A stretch of DNA of 64,000 bases from assembly GCA_913056365.1 (NCBI GenBank), contig CAJXLT010000008.1:1-64000 (forward strand). Reading direction: 5' to 3'. Under the pieces are notes generated by a model. It was not told where the DNA came from. It was given only the letters and a program-made list of their open reading frames with translations, and ran no database searches. Numbering within the stretch: position 1 is the first letter of the stretch; every line of letters begins with the position of its first letter. The translations under genes were made by a program, and so were the position numbers. Origin of the DNA: an uncultured Paenibacillaceae bacterium (GTDB taxonomy: Bacteria; Bacillota; Bacilli; Paenibacillales; K13). Positions 42,574 to 51,415 of this stretch are shown in pieces.

Positions 42574-43403
42574 TGTGCCTTACTCTCCTTCGCCGCTTGC
42601 AGAACTTCGTTCATGCTGCCCGTTCGATATCCGGTCATATCCAACGTGACATATTGGAAGCCAAGCGATTGGAACTTGGCGGCTATCGCTTCATGATGTT
42701 CGACTGCTTTGGTAAGCTCCTGCGGCATGACTTCAATCCGCGCGATTTTATCATGGTGGCGTACACGAACTTGGTAGAAGCCGAGCCCAAGTAAGAAGTT
42801 TTCTCCTTCATCTAGCTGATCGATCTTGTCTTTGTCGATGCGGGTTCCGTATGGAATTCTCGAAGATAGACAGGCGAAGGACGGCTTATCCCAAGTCGGC
42901 AGGCCCAGCTCCTTGGACAAGGTGCGGATTTCCTGCTTCGTCAACCCCGCTTCTTGCAACACACTGCGCACGCCTTGCTCATCTTTCGCTTTCAGTCCCG
43001 GTCTATAGTCGCCGAGATCGTCAACATTGGAGCCGTCAATAATATAGGGATAGCCCATTGACTTAGCAATTTCCTGAAGATGCACATAAAGTCCGGTCTT
43101 GCAGTGATAGCAGCGGTCCGGATTATTAGCAACGAAATTCGCATTCGCGAATTCGCTTACAGTTGTTTCATGCAGACGAACGCCCATGTCATGAGCAAGC
43201 TGGACTGCAGCGTCATATTCCCTCGATGGGAATGTCTCTGATGCGGCTACTGCAGCCAATACGTTGTCGCCCAGCTCCTGGTGAGCTCGCTTTAGGACAA
43301 AGGTGCTGTCCACTCCGCCGGAGAAGGCGATCATCACTTGTCCCATCCCCTTAAGAATTTCCCCTAGCTTTCTATCTTTATCCTGTACGGTCATCGTTGT
43401 CAT
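42570..43403 (-). CDS. larE: LarE, ATP-dependent sulfur insertase
   Basis: Adenylates the carboxylates of the LarB product and inserts sulfur. 277 aa. PP-loop AFSGGVDST with SGGVDS at 28-33, and Cys178 in SFACLSSRIPYG corresponds to the sacrificial sulfur donor of L. plantarum LarE. Two further cysteines (RCYHC, 98 and 101) sit where cluster-type LarE proteins may bind [4Fe-4S], so it is open which mechanism applies. First gene of the operon, GGAGGAA upstream. LarA and LarD are not in the window. Confidence 0.92.
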   Translation of the reverse strand: MTTMTVQDKDRKLGEILKGMGQVMIAFSGGVDSTFVLKRAHQELGDNVLAAVAASETFPSREYDAAVQLAHDMGVRLHETTVSEFANANFVANNPDRCYHCKTGLYVHLQEIAKSMGYPYIIDGSNVDDLGDYRPGLKAKDEQGVRSVLQEAGLTKQEIRTLSKELGLPTWDKPSFACLSSRIPYGTRIDKDKIDQLDEGENFLLGLGFYQVRVRHHDKIARIEVMPQELTKAVEHHEAIAAKFQSLGFQYVTLDMTGYRTGSMNEVLQAAKESKAQ

Positions 43404-43482
43404 CTAGCGGTTCCTCCTATCATGGCGATTGTATCTTCATCATACCAGAAATAGGACCTAATGTGGAATGTTGCAGGGTTCA

Positions 43483-43491
43483 TGTTATAAT
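43483..43491 (+). promoter_or_regulatory. extended -10 promoter of lipA
   Basis: TG, one base, then TATAAT (43486-43491), 36 bp before the start codon. The lar operon diverges from here. Confidence 0.6.
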
Positions 43492-43526
43492 ACTAGTGGA
43501 AACGAGTGGATCGGAGGGAGTGCAGC

Positions 43527-44429
43527 ATGGCTGTAGACAAGATAGAACGCAAGCCGGAATGGCTCAAGATCAAATTAGCCTCCGGAGATGACTTCCAGGA
43601 AGTCAAGGAATTGAAGCAGATGATGCGGAGCAAGACGTTACACACAGTATGCGAGGAGGCCAAATGTCCGAATCTGCATGAATGCTGGGCGAACCGTACC
43701 GCAACCTTTATGATATTGGGCGAAACCTGTACGAGAGCGTGTCGATTCTGTGCAGTCCATTCAGGTATGCCGAACGAATTGGACTTGCAGGAACCGGAGC
43801 GTGTAGCTGAGGCTGCTGAGCAGATGGGCTTGCAGCATTGTGTCATCACCTCTGTTGCACGTGATGATCTAGAGGACGGAGGCGCAATGATATTCGCCGA
43901 ATCGATTCGGGCTGTACGCAAGCGTCTGCCGCTGTGCAGTGTTGAAGTACTGATTCCGGATTTCCTTGGGAATTGGGCATCACTGCATACAGTGCTCGAT
44001 GCGTCACCTGATGTGCTGAATCATAATATCGAAACGGTCGAGAGCCAATCGGATCGAGTACGTTCCAAAGCGAAGTATCGCAGATCCTTAGAGCTGCTTC
44101 GTCAATCCAAGTCATACAGTCCGAAGATACCTACGAAGTCCAGTATCATGGTCGGTGTAGGAGAGACTTGGCAGGAATTGCTGCAGACGATGGACGACCT
44201 CCGTGCTGTCGACTGTAATATTATGACGATCGGTCAATATCTTCAACCGACACGCAAGCATTTGCGGATTGAGAAGTATTATACGCCGGACGAGTTCGCG
44301 CAGCTGAAGGAGGAAGGAATGAAGCGGGGCTTCAGCCATGTAGAATCTGGACCGCTTGTCCGCAGTTCCTACCATGCCCGTGAACAAAAGGCGGCAGCCG
44401 ACCAAACACTCGGAGGGGTAAAGGCGTAA
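43527..44429 (+). CDS. lipA: lipoyl synthase
   Basis: Radical-SAM enzyme that inserts two sulfurs into octanoyl chains on lipoate-dependent enzymes. 300 aa. Auxiliary cluster cysteines in [12 protein letters not shown], radical-SAM motif CTRACRFC, and the C-terminal [10 protein letters not shown] with the serine ligand. ATG 43527 follows GGAGGGAG; an upstream in-frame start at 43506 would be inside it. Followed by yutD with one-base overlap, as in Bacillus. Confidence 0.95.
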   Translation: MAVDKIERKPEWLKIKLASGDDFQEVKELKQMMRSKTLHTVCEEAKCPNLHECWANRTATFMILGETCTRACRFCAVHSGMPNELDLQEPERVAEAAEQMGLQHCVITSVARDDLEDGGAMIFAESIRAVRKRLPLCSVEVLIPDFLGNWASLHTVLDASPDVLNHNIETVESQSDRVRSKAKYRRSLELLRQSKSYSPKIPTKSSIMVGVGETWQELLQTMDDLRAVDCNIMTIGQYLQPTRKHLRIEKYYTPDEFAQLKEEGMKRGFSHVESGPLVRSSYHAREQKAAADQTLGGVKA

Positions 44430-45025
44430 TGATTACTGTTGGAAACAAATCGTATGAACTAATTCACGAATATAAGGACGGCTGGAATCAGGATAGCTTC
44501 CGTGCGCGCTACAGCGAGGTGCTGGAGCGGTATGACTATATAGTAGGTGACTGGGGCTATAATCAATTGCGATTGCGAGGTTTTTTTCGCGATAACCACC
44601 CGAAGGCGTCGAAAGACGCCTTAATCGGGACGGTTCAGGATTATTTGAATGAATATTGTAATTTCGGATGCGCTTACTTTGTTCTGCAGAAGCTGCCTTC
44701 CTCGGCGAAGGAACGTAAGACAACCGAGCTTGAGCATGCAGACAAGCCTAATGGCGAGTCCACCTTCACAGATAGAACAGATGCTGCTGGGATGGAGAAG
44801 CACTATCAAGAAGACACCCCCGACGTCCATGACTTGAATAAGGACGAGTCTTCTCATCAAGCTGCGAATAGAGGGCATGCGTCGAGCCGGGAATTTCACA
44901 AGCGTGATACGCATCGAGGTGAGGCTGGCAAGCGGGAGCACGGTAGGAGCGAGTCAGCTAAGAGCGGATTTAGAGGCAAGCCCAAGCACAATCAGGGGAA
45001 CTCAATGAAGAAGCAGGCACCATAA
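44429..45025 (+). CDS. yutD: YutD-family protein
   Basis: 198 aa. The first 95 residues are the conserved YutD domain (ELIHEYKDGWNQDSFRARYS, YDYIVGDWGYNQLRLRGFF, DYLNEYCNFGCAYFVLQK). The rest is a long, charged, low-complexity tail, likely disordered. Function unknown; linkage to lipA is conserved in Bacillales. Confidence 0.88.
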   Translation: MITVGNKSYELIHEYKDGWNQDSFRARYSEVLERYDYIVGDWGYNQLRLRGFFRDNHPKASKDALIGTVQDYLNEYCNFGCAYFVLQKLPSSAKERKTTELEHADKPNGESTFTDRTDAAGMEKHYQEDTPDVHDLNKDESSHQAANRGHASSREFHKRDTHRGEAGKREHGRSESAKSGFRGKPKHNQGNSMKKQAP

Positions 45026-45070
45026 CGATAGCTAGATCACAACTTTCCCAGAACAGCTGCAAGCGGCCTG

Positions 45071-45877
45071 CTATTCCAGCAGGTCGCCGATGAATGCTTC
45101 CTTCACGCGATTCCAGAATGGAAATGGACGAAAGCGCACGAACCGTACTTTGCGTTCTGCCACCTGGCAGCGAATCGATCGGAAATTTCCGATATCTACG
45201 TTCAGGTGGTCGACTGTAAGTACGATATTGCGGCCAGCTCGCGGGTATATATCGCAATGATGGTGACGGGGTAGCACCATAGAGGAGCCGAGAGTTCGAT
45301 ATACCCGATTGTTAATTGAGGCGATCTCGGCGATTTGGATCGTCTCCAGTGAAGGGTGAATGAGAGCTCCGTTCAAGCTTTTATTATAAGCCGTGCTGCC
45401 GGAAGGAGTCGAGATGCAGATGCCGTCACCGCGGAACATCTCGAAGTCTTCGTCGTTGACGCGCAGCTGGGCGACCAGAGTAGATTCAAATCCGCGCAGC
45501 GTGCACTCATTGAGTGCCAGGAACGACTGTGTATCTTGTTCGTTCGTAATTTGTACATGAGCTAGCGGGTATTTGACAATTTTGTCTTCCAAGGAAGTTT
45601 CCCTGCCCATACAGCGAACTAAGTCGCTCAGTTCTTCGGGCTTCCAATCCGCATAGAAGCCGAGATGTCCTGTATGTATACCTACGAAAGCGGTATGATC
45701 GATGCGGTCTATGTATTGATGGAACGCGTTCAATAATGTGCCGTCGCCACCAATCGAAACGACGATATCTGGTTCAACGGGATCATGAATTAATTGCTCG
45801 TCCGCTGCTAATTGGTGGAATTTCGTTGCAAGTTCTGCAGATACTTGATCTCCCCGGTTGATGACTTCGTATTTCAC
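45071..45877 (-). CDS. nadK: NAD kinase
   Basis: Phosphorylates NAD+ to NADP+. 268 aa. Catalytic SIGGDGTLLNAFHQ near residue 51, NECTLRGFEST, and the glycine-rich TPSGSTAYNKSLNGALIHP near residue 155. GTG at 45877 with AAGGGGGCT 6 nt upstream is chosen. The frame stays open for another 190 codons, but that part lies in ylbJ on the same strand and shows no kinase features. Confidence 0.93.
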   Translation of the reverse strand: MKYEVINRGDQVSAELATKFHQLAADEQLIHDPVEPDIVVSIGGDGTLLNAFHQYIDRIDHTAFVGIHTGHLGFYADWKPEELSDLVRCMGRETSLEDKIVKYPLAHVQITNEQDTQSFLALNECTLRGFESTLVAQLRVNDEDFEMFRGDGICISTPSGSTAYNKSLNGALIHPSLETIQIAEIASINNRVYRTLGSSMVLPRHHHCDIYPRAGRNIVLTVDHLNVDIGNFRSIRCQVAERKVRFVRFRPFPFWNRVKEAFIGDLLE

Positions 45878-45960
45878 ACGAATAGCCCCCTTGTCGATTC
45901 TTGCGCACACTATCCCCATCATATCGAATTCACTATGGAATGACAATGTGACATCAGTTA

Positions 45961-47046
45961 TTAACTTGCTGCCGGTCCAAGCACAGGCCAGTACAATACG
46001 AGCAACAGAGCAGCGAGCACGCCATGGCCAAGCCGAGCGAAGAAGAAAGTCCGGTAAGCAACACCAGTACCATGCAGCAGGCTTGCCACTTGGGCATGTA
46101 CGCTGAATCCGCCCCAAGACAAGATGAAGACAGTTAGCGCTGCTGACGCAAGCAAGCTGGAGTTCGCAACAGCCATGCCTGCAGCCTTGGCACCGAGCGT
46201 AACCTCGAACAAGCCGTCGATAATTACGGGGGATAGAGAGAGCGGCAACCCAGTTACGTATAGTACTAACCCTAGTGTGCCATTCAACAAAGTGACAATA
46301 CCGACTTGGTCGAGTAATGTGATCACTACGGAGAAAAAAACAACGAGTCCGCCAATAATCAGAATTAAGCTGAATGCTGACCGAAGTGCATCCTGCAGCA
46401 GCTGACCGAACAATCGTCCGTCTGCCGCTTTCGCTTCGTGCATAGCTGTCCACGCTTTGTACAATAGGGAGCCGCGAGAATGGGTGGACTGTGCAGTATG
46501 GAACACTTGAGGAGGTTCCTCATTGCTCGAAAAAGAGGTGAAGCGCATGCATACGCCGAGCAATAAGGCCGCACTGTAATGAGCGACAGCAAGCACCAGT
46601 GCCAGATCAGGTCGAGCGAAGAAACCGACAGCAACTGCGCCGATGAGGAATATTGGGTCAGAGGTCGTGCAGAATGCAACTAATCGCGTGCTTTCAGCTT
46701 GACTAAGCATACCTTGGCTGTGTAGCTGTGCGGTCAGCTTAGCCGCAACCGGATAACCGGAAGCAAAGCCCATTGCCATGACGAAACCGCCAATTCCGGG
46801 AACGCGGAAGATAGGACGCATGAATGGATCGAGTATCGTTCCGATGAAATGAACGACACCGAATCCGAGCAGCAGTTCTGCCATGACAAGGAAGGGCAGT
46901 AATGCCGGAAGCAGCACGTGCCACCATATATCCACGCCAAGCAATGCCGCGTTCAAGGATGCAAGCGGATAGAGATAGATGAACCATAAGAATATAGCGC
47001 TGATTGACCCCCATAACCAAGTAGAAGTGCGAATTTCGGTATTCAC
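45961..47046 (-). CDS. ylbJ: YlbJ-like sporulation membrane protein
   Basis: 361 aa, eight to ten membrane helices, with two Gate/nucleoside-recognition segments (FRVPGIGGFVMAMGFASGYP and DGLFEVTLGAKAAG). YlbJ is needed for spore cortex formation in B. subtilis. GTG 47046 follows AAAGGAGAGG. Transcribed toward nadK, 83 bp away. Confidence 0.85.
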   Translation of the reverse strand: MNTEIRTSTWLWGSISAIFLWFIYLYPLASLNAALLGVDIWWHVLLPALLPFLVMAELLLGFGVVHFIGTILDPFMRPIFRVPGIGGFVMAMGFASGYPVAAKLTAQLHSQGMLSQAESTRLVAFCTTSDPIFLIGAVAVGFFARPDLALVLAVAHYSAALLLGVCMRFTSFSSNEEPPQVFHTAQSTHSRGSLLYKAWTAMHEAKAADGRLFGQLLQDALRSAFSLILIIGGLVVFFSVVITLLDQVGIVTLLNGTLGLVLYVTGLPLSLSPVIIDGLFEVTLGAKAAGMAVANSSLLASAALTVFILSWGGFSVHAQVASLLHGTGVAYRTFFFARLGHGVLAALLLVLYWPVLGPAAS

Positions 47047-47239
47047 AAGTCCTCTCCTTTGTGTGAAAACTTGATTAGAGTTCATTTCATAATTACTTTT
47101 TAGCCTCATTATGAAACGGACTCTATGCTTGTACTTCATGTGTATGTGTCAATATGACGGCACATGCCGGAACATGTACCACTAGCGGTTCGTTTGAGCT
47201 ATAATACTAGTATGGATATCCGCAGAGGAGCTGGTCAGT

Positions 47240-47608
47240 CTGGATTTTTATGAGCAAATGGGAGGCGAGCAGACGATCCGCCGCATTGTCGACACGTTTT
47301 ACCCGAAGGTGTTGGCTGATCCGGTGATCGGACCGTTGTTTCCCGATGGCATTGAGGAAGTGAAGGAAAAGCAGTTTTTGTTCTTGACACAGTTTTTCGG
47401 CGGACCGCCATTGTACTCGGAGCAATTCGGTCATCCGATGATGCGGGCACGCCATCTGCATGTGCCGATCGGTATCAATGAGGCAAGAGCTTGGTTAGCG
47501 TGTATGCAGCGCACATTGGAGGAGCTGGAGCTTCCTGAGGAACTGCGTGAAGCGATGATCGCGCGTCTGTCCGGTCCCGCCTATCACTTTATGAACCAAC
47601 AATCATAA
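47240..47608 (+). CDS. truncated haemoglobin, group II
   Basis: About 122 aa. Group II features: DFYEQMGGEQTIRRIVDTFY (helix B with Tyr), FLTQFFGGPPLYSEQFGHPM with the proximal His in MMRARHLHVPI, and Trp in ARAWLACM. Binds O2, NO or sulfide through haem. The conserved start DFYEQMGG lies upstream of the first ATG (47258). The only candidate with a good site (GAGGAG, 9 nt) is CTG at 47240, a rare start. Confidence 0.8.
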   Translation: MDFYEQMGGEQTIRRIVDTFYPKVLADPVIGPLFPDGIEEVKEKQFLFLTQFFGGPPLYSEQFGHPMMRARHLHVPIGINEARAWLACMQRTLEELELPEELREAMIARLSGPAYHFMNQQS

Positions 47609-47645
47609 GGCTAGGTTCACGAATAAGCGACAAAGGAGAATTCCA

Positions 47646-48368
47646 GTGGTTGAACCGTTATATTTGAAGGAAGTAGTATGTCAGCATTGCGAAATGAGCT
47701 ACAAAACATCCCGTGTGCGTCCTAGCTTCAAGAAGCCTGTCAGGCGGGACGCCGACTTCTGCGCTTATTATAAGGATGAAGGGGTAAATCCGGAATACTA
47801 TGTGGTTCGAGTGTGCCCCTATTGCGGATTTGCGACAACAGAAAGCTTCAGCGAATCGATGACAGATGCGCAGAAGCTGCAATTCCAAGAGAAGATAGCC
47901 AACTTCTGGCAGATTACAGAGTACGGAGGTCGCCGAACGTGGGAGGAGGCGATGAAGTGCTATAAGCTTGCCTTGCTCTGCGCACAGCTGAAGCAAGAAT
48001 CGCCGCGCATCGTATCCGGCATCTTGCATCATATCGCATGGCTATACCGCTATAAGGGAGATCACGAGCAAGAGAGCAAATTCTTAGAATTTGCTCTGGA
48101 AAGCTACATTCAAGTGTACGAACAAGAAGGGACCGATATGAACGATGCGCGGCTCATGTATTTGATCGGTGAGCTGTCGCGTCGTCTGAAGCGTTACAAC
48201 GAAGCAATTCGCTGGTTCTCTAGAGTCGTGAACGATAGGAAGATTATGGATGCCTCGATGATTCAGGCATCCAGAGAACAATGGCAGATGGTACGGGAGG
48301 ATATGCGTCGTGATAAGCTTTCTCCCGAGGAGATCGAGGCCATTCACAATGAAGCGGAGCATGGATGA
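47646..48368 (+). CDS. DUF2225 protein with zinc-binding N-terminus and TPR-like helices
   Basis: 240 aa. Cysteine pairs CQHC (12-15) and CPYC (57-60) probably bind zinc; the rest is helical with TPR-like repeats (EEAMKCYKLALLCAQL, KFLEFALESYIQVYEQ, YNEAIRWFSRVVND). Widespread in Bacillales; role unknown. GTG start after AAAGGAG. Converges with yycC, 6 bp away. Confidence 0.85.
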   Translation: MVEPLYLKEVVCQHCEMSYKTSRVRPSFKKPVRRDADFCAYYKDEGVNPEYYVVRVCPYCGFATTESFSESMTDAQKLQFQEKIANFWQITEYGGRRTWEEAMKCYKLALLCAQLKQESPRIVSGILHHIAWLYRYKGDHEQESKFLEFALESYIQVYEQEGTDMNDARLMYLIGELSRRLKRYNEAIRWFSRVVNDRKIMDASMIQASREQWQMVREDMRRDKLSPEEIEAIHNEAEHG

Positions 48369-48374
48369 TCCGTA

Positions 48375-48551
48375 TTACTTCTCCGCATCGTCATCCTTCG
48401 CTTCGGCTTGATCCTGAGCGTCATCTTCGCTTAACGTAGCGATCTTCTCTAATAAAATGTGTCGAGGCATATGCATAATATGTTCGATAGGAACATTCAG
48501 TTTCTTGGCGAGCATTTGTGCTGTTTCCGCGGTGATTTGTAATGGCTTCAT
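48375..48551 (-). CDS. yycC: YycC-like small protein
   Basis: 58 aa. MKPLQITAETAQMLAKKLNV and LMHMP-like EHIMHMPRHILLEKIA match the YycC family, then an acidic tail (SEDDAQDQAEAKDDDAEK). GGAGTG before the ATG. Role unknown. Ends 6 bp from the DUF2225 stop. Confidence 0.85.
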   Translation of the reverse strand: MKPLQITAETAQMLAKKLNVPIEHIMHMPRHILLEKIATLSEDDAQDQAEAKDDDAEK

Positions 48552-48708
48552 CTCTAATCACTCCTATGCAAAGTATTCGCTTGGGATATCCCATATTCTT
48601 CACGGGTACCCACACTAGTATAACATACTTTGAAGGAAAGTAAGGGGCATATACGTGGGTTATGATTCATTAGGGAATTTGGACAAGAAAAGAAGATCGA
48701 CATGAAAG

Positions 48709-48742
48709 GAGCCGGCTAAGTCTAATCGACTTGGGCCGGCTC
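48709..48742 (-). terminator. terminator of chemoreceptor gene
   Basis: GAGCCGGC/GCCGGCTC arms with an inner AGTC/GACT, 15 bp beyond the stop of the minus-strand gene. Only a short pyrimidine tail (CTTTC) follows. Confidence 0.7.
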
Positions 48743-48756
48743 TTCTAGGTAAGGAA

Positions 48757-50016
48757 TTAAAATTTGAATACTTGAATCGTGCGTTGCAGTCGAGTTGCTA
48801 AGGCTGACATCTGTTCCGATTGCTCAACGACCGCTTGTACTGCCGAAATTTGTTCATTCATTGCGGCAGATACTTCCTCGGTTCCCGCTGCGGACTGCTG
48901 GGTTATAGAAGAGATATTCTCCATGCTGGCACTTACGCGTTGTGCCGCTTCAGACATCCAACTGCTTTCTTGTGCGAACGAAGCGATTTCTTCGCTAATG
49001 TAATGAATGCCCTCAACGATTTGCTCGAATACCGATTCTGTCTCACGTATGAGCTCGGTTTGTCGCGATACGACTTCTTCGTTCTGTTGGATGTTGGTAA
49101 GCGCTTGCGATATACCTTGCTCGATGCTTGCTACAAGCTGGAACACTTCCTTCGTAGAAGCTGTGGACTGATCGGCCAATGTGCGGACTTCCTGCGCTAC
49201 AACGGCAAACCCTAATCCATGTTCGCCTGCGCGAGCAGCTTCGATAGATGCATTGAGCGATAACAGGTTTGTTTGTTCTGCAATTTCTGAAATCGTCTTC
49301 GTCATTTTCTGAATATCCTGCGCTTGCAAGGCTAGCTGACTGACTGTTTCTGAAACGGCAGTTGCAGCTTCGACATTTTGCTTCATACCTGCCGATTGGC
49401 TTTCTACTGCTTCTTGGCCTTTCTCCACAAGCGAGAGCGTCTGCTCAGAACGCTGATTCATCTCCAAGGTGGACTGGGCGTATTGCTTCACCTTGCTCTG
49501 AATATCATGAATCGATGTAGAGATATCGCCGACATCCTCGGAGATGGTCGTCGCGCCTGTCGCAAGTTCATTCGTGGACACGTTCACTTGATCAATAACG
49601 TCGCGCAGGCTCTGATTTTTCTGATAAATATCTCTGCTAGTATCCGCAACAGTCTTGGATATGCTGCTGGACTCATGCAAGATGTCCTTCAGTTTATCCA
49701 TCATCTTGTTGAACGAGCTCGCCAGCGCCCCAAGCGCATCGACAGACTCGTAATGAACCTTCTGTGTGAAATCCCCCTTAGATACACTCATTGCTACTTT
49801 GGAAATTTCATCAATGGGCGCTGTAAGCGCTCTCTCTAAAAATCCAACGAAGGGATAGCTTGCGATGATGAGTACAGCAATGATGGCTATTCCGGCGGCT
49901 ATTGGAAAGTCAGAAGCCAGCACCACAATTAGCAGAGCAAGTGAGAAGACGCCAACCATAGTATAAGAGCCCAGTTGCAGTTTGCGTTTAAATGAAAGCA
50001 CCTTCAGTTTATTCAA
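48757..50016 (-). CDS. methyl-accepting chemotaxis protein without periplasmic sensor
   Basis: 419 aa. Two membrane helices (about 18-35 and 40-57) separated by only a few residues, a HAMP domain ([20 protein letters not shown]), then the coiled-coil signalling domain with the hairpin tip [20 protein letters not shown] and [16 protein letters not shown]. Without an external sensor domain it may sense membrane or cytoplasmic state, or act with partners. Ends in KF with no CheR/CheB pentapeptide. Confidence 0.9.
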   Translation of the reverse strand: MNKLKVLSFKRKLQLGSYTMVGVFSLALLIVVLASDFPIAAGIAIIAVLIIASYPFVGFLERALTAPIDEISKVAMSVSKGDFTQKVHYESVDALGALASSFNKMMDKLKDILHESSSISKTVADTSRDIYQKNQSLRDVIDQVNVSTNELATGATTISEDVGDISTSIHDIQSKVKQYAQSTLEMNQRSEQTLSLVEKGQEAVESQSAGMKQNVEAATAVSETVSQLALQAQDIQKMTKTISEIAEQTNLLSLNASIEAARAGEHGLGFAVVAQEVRTLADQSTASTKEVFQLVASIEQGISQALTNIQQNEEVVSRQTELIRETESVFEQIVEGIHYISEEIASFAQESSWMSEAAQRVSASMENISSITQQSAAGTEEVSAAMNEQISAVQAVVEQSEQMSALATRLQRTIQVFKF

Positions 50017-50057
50017 TCGTTCATCCTCCTTTAACTCAAGTGGGCCGCAATACCCAT

Positions 50058-50087
50058 ATTATAGCATCGTCAATTCCGTTCGGTCTA
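50058..50087 (-). promoter_or_regulatory. promoter of chemoreceptor gene
   Basis: On the minus strand TAGACC (50087-50082), 18-bp spacer, TATAAT (50063-50058), 41 bp before the start. Confidence 0.5.
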
Positions 50088-50171
50088 TAGAAGAATGTTG
50101 AGATATGTCAGATTTATAGTTTAGGTGTTAGGACATCGGTGCCATAATACGATGGAATATGTTAAAAAATG

Positions 50172-50200
50172 TTGAATTCATAAACTTATATTATTATAAT
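50172..50200 (+). promoter_or_regulatory. promoter of gene at 50250
   Basis: TTGAAT (50172-50177), 17-bp spacer, TATAAT (50195-50200). Confidence 0.75.
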
Positions 50201-50249
50201 GGGACGTAAGACCTAATTGGTAAAAAGAAACAATCATAGGAGGGACATA

Positions 50250-50624
50250 ATGAAAATGGATGAGTTGCCGCTAGCGCGGCAAGTGGATCTGGCATTTCGC
50301 CAAATGTATAAGGAGTTGTCCTTGCTTAGCGACGGAACTGTATTCCTTCAAATCCGTAATAACCGTATAGGGAAGTTTGGGATTCGGCATTATGATTCAG
50401 CCGATTGGAGCGAGTCAGGCAATGCTCGGTTACCAGGAGGTTTATCGGAGAGTCAGCGGCTAGCCTTTCGCAATATGGCATTGGAGGCAATGAAGCGCAA
50501 AACTTGGAGTCACGGTGAAATTCAATTCGAATTTGCAATCAGGAAAGGGCTGTTGACAGCATCCGTCCACTTCGAATCGAACTACAACATGGCGGCATTG
50601 GATCCGAATGTTGTCCATGTGTAA
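50250..50624 (+). CDS. hypothetical protein
   Basis: 124 aa, not recognised. No signal or membrane segment. The N-terminal helix (LPLARQVDLAFRQMYKELS) is followed by an alternating strand pattern (GTVFLQIRNNRIGKFGIRHY, GEIQFEFAIRKGLLTASVHF). ATG 50250 has ATAGGAGGG well placed and a good promoter upstream, so it is expressed as a single gene. The gap to 50760 holds two hairpins (about 50679-50715 and 50730-50750). Confidence 0.7.
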   Translation: MKMDELPLARQVDLAFRQMYKELSLLSDGTVFLQIRNNRIGKFGIRHYDSADWSESGNARLPGGLSESQRLAFRNMALEAMKRKTWSHGEIQFEFAIRKGLLTASVHFESNYNMAALDPNVVHV

Positions 50625-50729
50625 GGCATGCGATCTAACGTTCAAGGATAGAGGGACTCGAGCTTCGTATGACAGCAAGAGCTGCATCTTCAGCCGTAAC
50701 GGCAAGAGGCAGCTCTACTTGCTAATTGT

Positions 50730-50750
50730 GTGAACGTTTGCCTCGTTCAC
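50730..50750. terminator. hairpin between converging genes
   Basis: Perfect GTGAACG/CGTTCAC stem with a 7-nt loop, 10 bp beyond the stop of the minus-strand SASP gene. No T-run; terminator role is tentative. Confidence 0.5.
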
Positions 50751-50759
50751 AGGATCCGA

Positions 50760-50981
50760 TTATGGACGACCTGCCAGTTGCTGTTCTGCAATCTGTACTA
50801 AGCGACGGGTAATGTGTCCACCGATTGCGCCTGTGTCACGGGTTGCCATATAGCCGTAGTACCCGTCCTGCGGAATCTGGATGCCTAATTCCTGTGCTAC
50901 TTCATACTTCAATTGGTCCAGTGCAGCATTCGCTTGCGGAACTACGAGTGTATTGCTGGAGCGGCTTTGTCCTCTTGCCAT
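50760..50981 (-). CDS. alpha/beta-type small acid-soluble spore protein, copy 1
   Basis: 73 aa. The SASP signature is clear: LDQLKYEVAQELGI with the GPR protease site region, and DGYYGYMATRDTGAIGGHIT. These coat spore DNA and protect it. Strong AGGAGGTGAT site. Nearly identical to the copy at 52709; the two flank trpS on opposite strands. Confidence 0.95.
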   Translation of the reverse strand: MARGQSRSSNTLVVPQANAALDQLKYEVAQELGIQIPQDGYYGYMATRDTGAIGGHITRRLVQIAEQQLAGRP

Positions 50982-51075
50982 TTGGAATCACCTCCTGTAC
51001 AGGTAGTATGTGTCAACTGCTCACATATACACACCTTCAATCATGGAAGTTTTTCCCTGGCTGTCGCTGTGAAAG

Positions 51076-51103
51076 TTGACTTGATTGATGTTCCTTGTAT
51101 AAT
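51076..51103 (+). promoter_or_regulatory. promoter of T-box/trpS
   Basis: TTGACT (51076-51081), 16-bp spacer, TATAAT (51098-51103), which places the start near 51110 just before the T-box. Confidence 0.75.
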
Positions 51104-51109
51104 GAAGGT

Positions 51110-51388
51110 AAGATCAAGATGATAAGGCTAGTCAATAGTTGTGTGAAAGGCGTTGAAGGATGAAAGTAGGCGCGGCAATCCCGTTACAGAGAGCCGATAT
51201 GAGGGTGGGAATCGGTACGGGAGCTGAGGCTGAAGTGGGCATCTGGAGTTGATCTCACTAGAGATCCGGTAATCCTCGTTACGGATGGAAGATTCATGCT
51301 TGTCTTGCACGTTTGTTAGTGCAGACTGCTGAATGAATTAGGGTGGCACCACGGTCTCTCGTCCCTTGCTGGACGGGGGGCTTTTTTC
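51110..51388 (+). promoter_or_regulatory. T-box riboswitch (tryptophan)
   Basis: The conserved T-box antiterminator element AATTAGGGTGGCACCACGG is at 51336-51354. It overlaps a terminator (stem 51355-51364 with 51371-51380, tail CTTTTTT). Upstream stem-loops fit stem I, and TGG at 51244-51246 is the likely specifier for uncharged tRNA-Trp. Uncharged tRNA would stabilise the antiterminator and raise trpS expression. Confidence 0.9.
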
Positions 51389-51415
51389 ATTTACTGGAAA
51401 GGAAGGGGATTTCAG

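Noticed and set aside
45878-46453. N-terminal extension of NAD kinase by 190 codons
   Set aside because: The extension lies inside ylbJ in another frame, has no kinase features, and a GTG with a good ribosome site exists at 45877.
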